The notes under the pieces are model-generated. The model did not search any database and was not told the DNA's origin. It was given only the letters and a program-made list of their open reading frames with translations. A stretch of DNA of 64,000 nucleotides from G965207335 sp965207335 (GTDB lineage: Bacteria; Pseudomonadota; Gammaproteobacteria; PS1; Pseudothioglobaceae): contig OZ242267.1 of assembly GCA_965207335.1 (NCBI GenBank), positions 1,426,001 through 1,490,000 on the forward strand, read 5' to 3'. Shown one piece after another: positions 54,659-63,196 of the stretch. Both the position numbers and the translations under genes were made by a program. Positions within the stretch are counted from its first letter, which is position 1, and each line of letters begins with the position of its first letter.

Positions 54659-56986
54659 ATGACCGTGAACTATAATATTAGTGATATCGCTCACACTTTA
54701 AAAAAGTCTCCCAACCTAAGAATAGACCCTGTTTATGCTGGAAGTTTGAATAGTACTGACAGTATAAACTTTATTGTTCATAAAAACAAAGATATTAATA
54801 ATTTTTACGGCGACAAGCTTACTTTTGAGTTACTTACATTAATTGACGGTAATAATAACACAGGGTACATTGTTGATTATCTAGAAAAAAAACAATACCA
54901 AACAGAAAAAATTATAAATCAAATTCATACTATGATAAATAATAAGGTCGTTATTGATGCAAGTCATAAAATCAATAATTCTTATGCTAGTTTTTGGTTA
55001 GATTTTAATTTGAGTCCAAGTTATGTACTAACTAAACTACAAGCTAATAAAATTAGCTGTATTAATTACAACTCTCATACTAAAGCATTGTCATTATTAA
55101 AACGCTCTCTTATTGATGTAGGTTTATCAGTAGTATCTAAAAATAGCAAAGCAAGCCTTGTTATTGTGCTTGTTGATGATTACTTACAAGAAGATATAGC
55201 AAAACTAAATAAAAAATTTCTAAAAAGTAAACAAAAATGGTTGTTAATTAGTACCACAGGAGTTTTGCCATTGGCGGGACCTGTTTTTAACGACCACTTA
55301 AATAATAAAGATAATGATTTTTGTTACAAGTGTTTGTATAAGAGAATTCGCCAAAATCGCCAAATTTGCAATATTTTGGGCAGTTATGAAAAAGGCAAAG
55401 AGCTTATAATATCAAATTTTCGTGACAGTGGTGCTATGGCTAGTGTATCTTATCAATTTGCACTTGAAATTGCCCGTTACATTGTCTTAGGATATAGTGA
55501 TTTAAGTAGTCATGTTCGCACATTTGATTGGTATGAAAATAAAATAGAAAATCACAAAGTATCCAAAGTACCGCAGTGCTTAACTTGTGGCACACCCTTA
55601 GCAAATAAGCCTAGTGCTTTTGTATTTGATAATGTAGCAACAACAGTATTAACTAGTGGTGGTTATAAAACCAAATCCCCTGAAAAAACCTTAGCAAAAT
55701 ATAAGCACTTAGTAAGCCCAATAAGCGGTGTAATTAGCCATCTAAAATTAGTATCTGACCCTAAAGATGATTGGGCACATGTGTATGAATCTGGCAATAA
55801 CCTTGCTTTAGCATCTGATAATATTAATCTTTCTTTATTTAGTATTCGTATGTTAAATGCTGGCAAAGGAAAAACAAGAAGCCAAGCAAAAGTAAGTGCA
55901 TTAGCGGAATCAATTGAGCGTTATTGCTCTGCTTATCAGGGCGAAGAAGTACAAAAAAAAGCACGGTTTATTGATTTTAAAAAAGGTGATGCAGTATTGC
56001 CAAATGAATTTATGCACTATAGCGATAATCAGTATGAAATTGCTGATGATGTTAATAGTAAGTTTAGTGCTTTTCACCATACCCCGGGAAAAATTGATAT
56101 AAATGAATATTATCAATGGTCACCTATTTGGTCAATATTGGAATCTAAGCATGTTTGGGTACCAGCACAATTATTATACTTTGGTTATCCTTATGGCAAT
56201 AATTGGATTGCTTCTGCTGACACTAATGGTACTGCATCTGGCAATAGCAAAACAGAAGCTTTTGTACAGGCATTTTTAGAGTTAATTGAAAGAGATAATA
56301 TTGCAATATGGTGGCATAATCGCTTACAATATAAAGCAGTTGATTTAAGTAGTTTTGATGATAATCATATTACTAAAGCTGTTGAAATACACCAAAAAAG
56401 ATACAACAGAAAATTATGGGCAATTGATATAACAAATGATATTGGCATACCTACTTTTGTTGTTATTTCTTATATTCAAGACCAAGAAAAAAATCAAGAT
56501 ATTTGCTTTGCCTCAGCTTGTCATTTTGATGCAAAAATAGCTATGTTAAGGGCTGTTTGTGAGCATACACAATTATTAGAAATGATTAATAACGGTAAAC
56601 ACGGTAAAAATTATGATAAGTTATCAGCAGAATTTTCTTATTGGTTACAAAATTCTACTGTTGAAGATGAATACTTTAAATATTTAACACCTAATGACGA
56701 AAAAACAGCTGTATTTTCTGATTACAAAGAACCTAAGGACATGTCTTTAAACTCTCAGCGAGACAGATGCATTCAGTTAGTAAAGGATAATAATTGGCAG
56801 ATTTATGTGGTAGATTTTAGTCGTGCTGATATTGATATGCCTGTTGTTAAGGTAATGATACCACAGTTAAGAAGCATGCACACTCGTTTAAATGCTGGCA
56901 GAATGTATGATGTACCAGTTAAAATTGGAAAATTAAAGCGAGCATTACAAGAAGATGAAGTAAATAAAGTAGCTATCTTTATTTAA
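54659..56986 (+). CDS. YcaO fusion protein, copy 2
   Basis: The 775-residue paralogue has the same architecture as copy 1: zinc Cys pairs in CYKCLYKRIRQNRQIC and CLTCGTPL, then a YcaO domain with NAGKGKTRSQAKVSALAESIERY, GTASGNSKTEAFVQAFLELIERD and KIAMLRAVCEHTQLL. Its C-terminus is NKVAIFI, without the prolines of copy 1. The two probably arose by tandem duplication and diverged; they may act on different residues or form a heteromer in which one is mainly structural. Confidence 0.88.
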   Translation: MTVNYNISDIAHTLKKSPNLRIDPVYAGSLNSTDSINFIVHKNKDINNFYGDKLTFELLTLIDGNNNTGYIVDYLEKKQYQTEKIINQIHTMINNKVVIDASHKINNSYASFWLDFNLSPSYVLTKLQANKISCINYNSHTKALSLLKRSLIDVGLSVVSKNSKASLVIVLVDDYLQEDIAKLNKKFLKSKQKWLLISTTGVLPLAGPVFNDHLNNKDNDFCYKCLYKRIRQNRQICNILGSYEKGKELIISNFRDSGAMASVSYQFALEIARYIVLGYSDLSSHVRTFDWYENKIENHKVSKVPQCLTCGTPLANKPSAFVFDNVATTVLTSGGYKTKSPEKTLAKYKHLVSPISGVISHLKLVSDPKDDWAHVYESGNNLALASDNINLSLFSIRMLNAGKGKTRSQAKVSALAESIERYCSAYQGEEVQKKARFIDFKKGDAVLPNEFMHYSDNQYEIADDVNSKFSAFHHTPGKIDINEYYQWSPIWSILESKHVWVPAQLLYFGYPYGNNWIASADTNGTASGNSKTEAFVQAFLELIERDNIAIWWHNRLQYKAVDLSSFDDNHITKAVEIHQKRYNRKLWAIDITNDIGIPTFVVISYIQDQEKNQDICFASACHFDAKIAMLRAVCEHTQLLEMINNGKHGKNYDKLSAEFSYWLQNSTVEDEYFKYLTPNDEKTAVFSDYKEPKDMSLNSQRDRCIQLVKDNNWQIYVVDFSRADIDMPVVKVMIPQLRSMHTRLNAGRMYDVPVKIGKLKRALQEDEVNKVAIFI

Positions 56987-57072
56987 TTTTTATAGATATA
57001 AAAATTACTTAGTTTTGATGTGCATTTAATAGTTAATATATAAAATTTTATAATATAATTTAAGGAGAATAA

Positions 57073-58608
57073 ATGTTTATAACAGAATTAATGAAAGTAA
57101 AAGGCATAACAATTAGTATTGCTGATGGTTTGCTTGTTAATGAAAAAAATAACAATTACAAAGTTAGTTTTAATGGCTTTGAATATGATATTAATAAAAG
57201 TATTGCAGAAATATTTGCTTTTATTGGAAAACCGCAAGGAACTTCTTTAAAAGATGTAAGAGATAAAGTTAGTGATTATCACGATGCTAGTCAGTTAATT
57301 TTAGTTGTTGCTAACCTTATTTATTGGAATAACTTTATTATTAGCATTTCACATGATAACAAACCTATGGTTAGTATTTGTAATTCTGCTGTAGGCGGGG
57401 AAAACATTGAATTAGCGGATGATGTGTTGCCTAATCAAAGGTTGTTTTTCTCTCGTTTTACATCTTTAGCCAGAGAAGATGATAAGTTATTTTTATCAAG
57501 GGCAATGAAAGATAAACGATTTTTAGTTGAAGATGATAGGCTAGATAAATTATTTTTTGCTTTATTTTATGGTACTACGCTAGCAGATATTTTCAAACAA
57601 TATGATGCTACTATGCATTCTAGCATTACCTTAATTATCCGCTTATTTCTAGGAGAAGAGTTTGTAGTTAGTTCAGAAAAAGCACCTTCTCGTATAGAGG
57701 AAGGTACAGATGTAGATACACAATGGGATGTTGCTGACTTAAATTTTCATTCTAAAAGTCGTTTTGGCTATCACTTTGGTGATTTTGGCGGTGCTTTTCC
57801 TTTTGTCAATATTATTAAACCTAGACCGTCTATTCGTGATTTACCTGATGGAAAAAGAATTGATTTATATAAGCCTAATATAGAAGAATTAATGGAATCT
57901 GATGCTACGCTAACACAACTACAAATGCGAAGATTATCAATTAGAGAGTACAATGAAAAGGAGCCAATATCATTAAAACAAGTTGGTGAATTTTTATATC
58001 GCACAAGCAGAATTCTATTCAGTTCACAAATGCAAGTGACTAATGCTAAGGATGAAACCCAAAAAACAGACATGGAATTGTCTTGGCGTCCTTATCCAAC
58101 TGGTGGTGCTAGTTATGAATTAGAATTATATCTTACAGTTGATAGAGCAACAGACTTAGATAGAGGCATGTATTATTACTCGCCTAAAACTCATCAACTA
58201 ATACAAATAAGTGGCCCAACAGTAGATACTGATTCCTTGATTGATACAGCATATGCCTCTTGTGCTAGGATTGTCAAACCGCAAGTATTAATACACATAG
58301 CGGCAAGATTCCAAAGAGTAAGTTGGAAATACCATGCTATTGCTTATGCTACAACACTAAGAAATACTGGTGTTCTTTATCAAACATTTTATCTGAATGC
58401 TATTGCTATGGGTATAGCACCTTGTGGCTTAGGCTCTGGTGATATTAAAACCTTTGCTAAAGCAAGTAAAAACGATCCTACTGTTGAAAGCAATGTAGGT
58501 GAGTTTATGATAGGAAGTTTACCTAAGGGTTTTGACATGTCTAAAGTGACTCAAGATTTTCTTTCTCAAATGCATAGTGCAGTGTTAGCTGGTATGGGTA
58601 AAAAATGA
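57073..58608 (+). CDS. SagB-type FMN peptide dehydrogenase
   Basis: The 511-residue protein has an N-terminal half typical of SagB/ThcOx proteins and a C-terminal nitroreductase fold: RRLSIREYNEKEPISLKQVGEFLYRTSRI (FMN contact), GGASYELELYLTV and MGIAPCGLGSGD. The family oxidises azolines to azoles. A strong AAGGAG site precedes the ATG, and the stop overlaps the start of the LanM-like gene by 4 bases (ATGA), so they are coupled. Confidence 0.9.
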   Translation: MFITELMKVKGITISIADGLLVNEKNNNYKVSFNGFEYDINKSIAEIFAFIGKPQGTSLKDVRDKVSDYHDASQLILVVANLIYWNNFIISISHDNKPMVSICNSAVGGENIELADDVLPNQRLFFSRFTSLAREDDKLFLSRAMKDKRFLVEDDRLDKLFFALFYGTTLADIFKQYDATMHSSITLIIRLFLGEEFVVSSEKAPSRIEEGTDVDTQWDVADLNFHSKSRFGYHFGDFGGAFPFVNIIKPRPSIRDLPDGKRIDLYKPNIEELMESDATLTQLQMRRLSIREYNEKEPISLKQVGEFLYRTSRILFSSQMQVTNAKDETQKTDMELSWRPYPTGGASYELELYLTVDRATDLDRGMYYYSPKTHQLIQISGPTVDTDSLIDTAYASCARIVKPQVLIHIAARFQRVSWKYHAIAYATTLRNTGVLYQTFYLNAIAMGIAPCGLGSGDIKTFAKASKNDPTVESNVGEFMIGSLPKGFDMSKVTQDFLSQMHSAVLAGMGKK

Positions 58609-61541
58609 TAGATTCTAAAATTTATAGTTTAATAGCAAAGGCTAGTAGCCCTGGTGAACGCATTAATTGCCCTGCATTTAATGCTCTAAAAGAACAAGAT
58701 GAATTTATTATAAACAATAGAGTAGATAGCTGGAATGAAGTATTAGACAAGTCTTCTTTTAGTGCCGAAAAAATTCTAAAGACTCATTCAATAACCACAG
58801 AGCAGTTGCGACAATCTGTTTTAGATGTAGAGGTAGTTGATAAACAAGCACTTCCTAAATGGGCTAAAAATTTTCACTATTTAATTTCTAGTTGGCGAGA
58901 TATTATAAAAAGTGGTGCTGATTTACACAATTTAGAACCGTTTACAAAAAACATAAAACAAGAGTTATTTGGTTCTAATCTTGCAATAATAGCTAAAAGT
59001 CAATTAAATGAAAGCATTACTATATTAAAAAAAAATAATATTATCCTACATGACAAAGGTATTGCTAATTTATTGAATTATTTTACTTCTAGGATTTACT
59101 CGCCAATAATTAGCATCGCTTCATCTTATTATCACTACAGCCAACAAACAGAAAGAGCTGATTACAATAGTTTTGAAGCATGGACTTCTTTATTAGAGAA
59201 ACAGCCAGTTATAGCTAAGGTTATAGGTGTGGTAAATAGTGATTGGCTAGAGGTTTCTTGTGAGATGTTAATTAGATTTAACAACGATATAGCAGATATT
59301 AGAAAAACATTTCTTAATGATAACTCTAATGAAAAACTAGAAATAATAGATATTAGCCCTGGATTAGGCGACCCGCATAGAGGTGGTCGCTCCGTTGCTA
59401 TTATTAAAACCAACTTAGGTGATGTTGTTTATAAGCCAAAGAACTTATCAGGAACAGATGCTATTGGTACATTACTAGAAAAATTACACAAACTAGAACC
59501 AAATTATATGCCCTTAGCACCAAAGTTTATTAATAAAGGTGATTACGGCTGGGAACAAAAAGTAAATGCTAAACATTGCTCTGATAAAAAGCAAGTATCA
59601 ATATTTTACCAAAGGTTAGGTGCTTGGCTTCGTTTGTTACAAGTACTAAATGCAAATGATTTTTGGTATGATAATCTAATTGCCTCTGCCGATATGCCTT
59701 ATTTTATTGACTATGAAACAATAATTGGTGCACCGTTATTTGGTATAAATACTGCACTTAACTCCTTAAATACCATTGGAATATTGCCGAGAATAATGCC
59801 ATCTAAAAGCAATGAAGATCCCATTGATATATCGTGTATGGTTCCACCTGGTATGCAAAGAACGCCAATAGAATCATCTTATCCTAGTGATAAAAAAGAA
59901 AGTAAAAATCTTTCTCTAAAAGCTATTGATTTTGCATCTTTCTTAAACGGTGAATTCCAAGACATAAAAAATTATTGGCCTAACTTTCAGGCAGGCTTTA
60001 TAAAAATGAACCAACTACTAATGTCTAATGCAGGCGAGGTTGCTATAAATGATTTTATTGATAATATTAAAGAATCAAGGTTTCGCAGTATTTTTATTGA
60101 CACTTGGAGTGCTTACAGTTTAATAACAAATATCAATAAAAGATCGTCTAATGATGGTGTTCGTAGAAGCATTGCTCACGATAGTCTTTTTAATTATTTA
60201 GCGTATTACAAATTTGAAATAATAGATAGCGCCATACAAAGTATTAAGCGTAATGATATTCCTATTTATGAACTCCGTGCAAATACTACAGATGCTTATA
60301 CACACGATAATACTATTGTTAAAAACGTTTTTACAAATACTCCAGTTAGCTACATCAAAGAAAACTTATCTAGGTTAGATAGAGTTGAGGATGATTTAGA
60401 TATTGCTGGGTCATTATTTTCACTACGAAACAATGATTTAAAGACCGATTATAGTATTAGTAATAAAATTGACAATTATAAAGAACTTGAAGTTGCAAAT
60501 CAAATAGGAAAATACTTACTATCTTTATTTGTAGATAAAGATTATGCTTTTGGTATCAACAATATCATGCTAGATTCGTCATCTAACTATAAGTCATTAA
60601 TGCCGTTAGTCCATGATTTTTATGGTGCCTCTGCTTTAATAATTTTATTCTCTTACTTATATGATGCTACTGGTGATAAAGAGTATTTAACAGCATTAGA
60701 AAAACTATGGGGATTTATTAATGTCGATAATATATTTGCTAAAAACATAGGTTATGGCTGGTTTAATAGATATACCGCAATGATTAATAGTTATACTATA
60801 CTGGCTAAGTATTTTGATGTTAGTAAGGATATAAAAAAATGCTATCAATTACTAACAGATGATATTAACAAAGATAATTATATAACTATTAATTATGGCT
60901 CTGGAATAACAGGCTTATTATCTGTATTGGCCAGCACCTATAAAAAATCAGATTATACTAAAGATTGCACAGAATTATTAAGCCAAAAATTATCTAATCA
61001 AAAAATAATAGAGAAAAAATATAGTCCTTGGTTGGAAGGACATATGACATCTATTTTTCCAGATGATTATTGGGCCTTAGAGTTAGCTAAATCATACTGG
61101 CAAGAAAATAATGACCTGCACAGTAAATTAGCCAATATAAAGCTAACAAAATCAAATAAACTTACTTCTGCCAACTTAACAACACAAATTTATCTAAAAT
61201 CTCAATCCCAAGATAATCTTCGTGCTAGTATAAATAAATTAACACCTCAAAACTTAGACTTGGCAGATACTAGAAATATTTTGGATAGTCTATATCATCA
61301 GTTATACTTTAAAAAATATTTTGGACAAAAAATGCCAGAATTAAAAGATTTAAGTCTGGCATTAATAAACCGTTTTAATGCTAATAAACAATGGTTTTGT
61401 GACTCTTGGGCTAGTGATAAGCATTCAATATCAGCAATTCATGGTTTAGTTGATATTAGTCTGGCTTTTTTAGCACAACATAATGATAATACAATACTTA
61501 ATCCAGCAAGGCTTAATGAGAACACTGCCAGAAATTATTAA
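58605..61541 (+). CDS. LanM-like lanthipeptide synthetase with altered active sites
   Basis: The 978-residue protein has the LanM order. An N-terminal DUF4135 dehydratase shows ISPGLGDPHRGGRSV, VYKPKN with Lys277, and IDYETI with Asp369; a C-terminal LanC-like domain starts near residue 630 (DFYGASALIILFSYLY, NYGSGITGLLSVLA). Key residues differ: the Asp-x-His-x-x-Asn loop reads DFWYDN (Trp354 for His), and the LanC zinc ligands are missing (PWLEGH at 808-813 where Trp-Cys-x-Gly is usual, and no Cys-His-Gly). It may dehydrate Ser/Thr without cyclising, or act non-catalytically. Confidence 0.85.
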   Translation: MIDSKIYSLIAKASSPGERINCPAFNALKEQDEFIINNRVDSWNEVLDKSSFSAEKILKTHSITTEQLRQSVLDVEVVDKQALPKWAKNFHYLISSWRDIIKSGADLHNLEPFTKNIKQELFGSNLAIIAKSQLNESITILKKNNIILHDKGIANLLNYFTSRIYSPIISIASSYYHYSQQTERADYNSFEAWTSLLEKQPVIAKVIGVVNSDWLEVSCEMLIRFNNDIADIRKTFLNDNSNEKLEIIDISPGLGDPHRGGRSVAIIKTNLGDVVYKPKNLSGTDAIGTLLEKLHKLEPNYMPLAPKFINKGDYGWEQKVNAKHCSDKKQVSIFYQRLGAWLRLLQVLNANDFWYDNLIASADMPYFIDYETIIGAPLFGINTALNSLNTIGILPRIMPSKSNEDPIDISCMVPPGMQRTPIESSYPSDKKESKNLSLKAIDFASFLNGEFQDIKNYWPNFQAGFIKMNQLLMSNAGEVAINDFIDNIKESRFRSIFIDTWSAYSLITNINKRSSNDGVRRSIAHDSLFNYLAYYKFEIIDSAIQSIKRNDIPIYELRANTTDAYTHDNTIVKNVFTNTPVSYIKENLSRLDRVEDDLDIAGSLFSLRNNDLKTDYSISNKIDNYKELEVANQIGKYLLSLFVDKDYAFGINNIMLDSSSNYKSLMPLVHDFYGASALIILFSYLYDATGDKEYLTALEKLWGFINVDNIFAKNIGYGWFNRYTAMINSYTILAKYFDVSKDIKKCYQLLTDDINKDNYITINYGSGITGLLSVLASTYKKSDYTKDCTELLSQKLSNQKIIEKKYSPWLEGHMTSIFPDDYWALELAKSYWQENNDLHSKLANIKLTKSNKLTSANLTTQIYLKSQSQDNLRASINKLTPQNLDLADTRNILDSLYHQLYFKKYFGQKMPELKDLSLALINRFNANKQWFCDSWASDKHSISAIHGLVDISLAFLAQHNDNTILNPARLNENTARNY

Positions 61542-62196
61542 AAATAGAATAACTACTCGTCGCTTTACCAATAAAAAAGTGGACCTAAATTTAGTTAGGG
61601 AGATTATAGATATTGCAAAAAACTGTCCAACAGGTGGCAACATGCAACCTTGGCATATTGCTGTTGTTAGTGGTAAAGCCAAAGAAAAATTATCAAAAAT
61701 TTTAACCAAGTGCTTTGATGATAAGGTAGAGTTAGACTTAGATTACGACTATTATCCACCAAAATTCTTTCCACCATTTGAAAAAAGAAGACACTTTGCT
61801 GGTATGGCCGCCTATCATGCAGCAAATATTGAATTTAATGAAAAGTATATTGACTGGGAGGGGGTTCTTAAGCTAATTAGAGATAACTATAATTTTTTTG
61901 GTGCTGATATTGGATTAATATTTTATATGGATAAAAGGCTAACAGAAGGGGCACATATGGATATTGCTTTGTTAATGCAAAATATCATGTTATTAGCTGA
62001 GCATTTTGGGTTAAATACTTGTCCACAAGCATCTTTAATTAACTATAGCAGTATGATTAAAAAAACCCTAAATATTGATAGCAAGATGAAAATTATCTGT
62101 GGTATGAGTTTAGGCTATGCTGATATGGACGCTCCTGTTAATAGTTGTAAGACTATTAAAGAAGGGGTAGATAGCTTTACTACTTGGCATAGCTAA
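61516..62196 (+). CDS. Nitroreductase-family FMN oxidoreductase
   Basis: I chose ATG 61516 because an AAGG precedes it and the product then begins MRTLPEIIKNRITTRRFTNK, as nitroreductases do; an in-frame ATG at 61483 would add 11 residues inside the LanM gene. The FMN-binding Arg-Arg and NCPTGGNMQPWHIAVV are present, as are the C-terminal MSLGYADMDAPVN residues. In this operon it could reduce dehydroamino acids or oxidise azolines; the reaction is not predictable from sequence. It overlaps the LanM-like gene end. Confidence 0.85.
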   Translation: MRTLPEIIKNRITTRRFTNKKVDLNLVREIIDIAKNCPTGGNMQPWHIAVVSGKAKEKLSKILTKCFDDKVELDLDYDYYPPKFFPPFEKRRHFAGMAAYHAANIEFNEKYIDWEGVLKLIRDNYNFFGADIGLIFYMDKRLTEGAHMDIALLMQNIMLLAEHFGLNTCPQASLINYSSMIKKTLNIDSKMKIICGMSLGYADMDAPVNSCKTIKEGVDSFTTWHS

Positions 62197-62521
62197 TAAA
62201 ACTACTGCATAATGATATTTATGTGCAATACTGCTTTTTAATTATGCTGTGTTTGCATAAATAAACAATCCTTATAAAGTAGCTTAACAAATTTTCTATA
62301 CTTAGCGTTGGATGCGAAATACTGCTTTTAGATGTGTATATCATTTAGAATTAAGTAATATTTATTCCTTATCCTTAAAATAGATTAATGCAATAGCCTT
62401 TCCTTAGTTAAATTTTAAAGGTGTAACTATATAAACTATATAGTTTGTAATATAAGATTAGTTGCATGCCTTACAATAATCATTATAATCACAGTTTAAT
62501 GTTTTAAAAAAGGAGTAATTT
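62197..62521 (+). promoter_or_regulatory. Upstream region of the core-bearing precursor
   Basis: No gene. Two members of the dispersed ACTGCTTTT repeat lie at about 62207-62275 and 62310-62340. AAACTATATAGTTT at 62432-62445 is a perfect palindrome. TTGCAT and TATAAT, 16 bases apart, form a candidate promoter at about 62461-62488. A strong AAAAAAGGAG site precedes the ATG. Confidence 0.5.
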
Positions 62522-62869
62522 ATGTTAAAAGAAGAAGATGCCGTAGAAATGTTTTATAACAAAGATTTCCGTGCTAAATTGGAAAAAAACCCAGAAGACT
62601 TTATTAAAAAAATAGCAGGTGAAAACTTAGCTAATGTTGAGTATAAAGTAGTTAAATCAACAAAAGATGTTGCTTATATTGTTATACCTGCTTATAATTT
62701 AGATTTAGATGAAATATCTGCTGCTGCAAATAGATTATCTAATGCTAATATTGTTTCTAGTGTCGGTTCAATAGGCTCAGCGGGTACGGTAGGTACGATA
62801 GGTGGTACTGCTAGTACTATTAGTTGTGTTGGCACAGTAGGATCATTTAGCACTGCAGACTGTGTATAA
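62522..62869 (+). CDS. RiPP precursor peptide with NHLP-like leader and Ser/Thr/Gly-rich core
   Basis: The 115-residue peptide has an NHLP-like leader (MFYNKDFRAKLEKNPEDFIKK, YIVIPA at residues 52-57), a boundary LDLDEISAAAN that recalls a double-Gly type cleavage site, and a core from about residue 70 on. The core is built from short (S/T)-(V/I)-G units and has Cys102 and Cys114 (STISCVG, TADCV) with many Ser/Thr, giving azole and dehydration targets. It follows the tailoring operon with its own promoter and strong ribosome site. It is the likely substrate of the YcaO, SagB and LanM-like enzymes. Confidence 0.85.
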   Translation: MLKEEDAVEMFYNKDFRAKLEKNPEDFIKKIAGENLANVEYKVVKSTKDVAYIVIPAYNLDLDEISAAANRLSNANIVSSVGSIGSAGTVGTIGGTASTISCVGTVGSFSTADCV

Positions 62870-63196
62870 TAATTTTAAATTTAAAGTGTTTTATAGTAAA
62901 ATTTTTGTGCAAAATTATCAGTAGCAAAAAATAGTGTGTATCTAAAAAGCAGTGCTTCGTTCACACATAGTATATAAATCCCAGCCTAATAGTTTAAGCA
63001 ATGACATTAAAAATCTACCCTTAAGTTTAGCTTTTTCTTAGTATCAAATAACCGATAATTCTGGCACCTTTGTAAGTATTATTAGATGCATTCTTAAATA
63101 TTAATTTATGTTATAAGTATCTTTATCGTACTATTGTAATATTGGTATAATATGCTATTTTAAAATTGTTGTAAACAACTTCACTTTAATTTTATA
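62870..63196. other. Intergenic region before hom
   Basis: No gene is seen. One member of the dispersed AAAAGCAGTGCTTCG repeat lies at about 62945-62970. No clear terminator is visible for the precursor gene. TATAAT-like sequences near 63147-63152 could serve hom. Confidence 0.4.
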
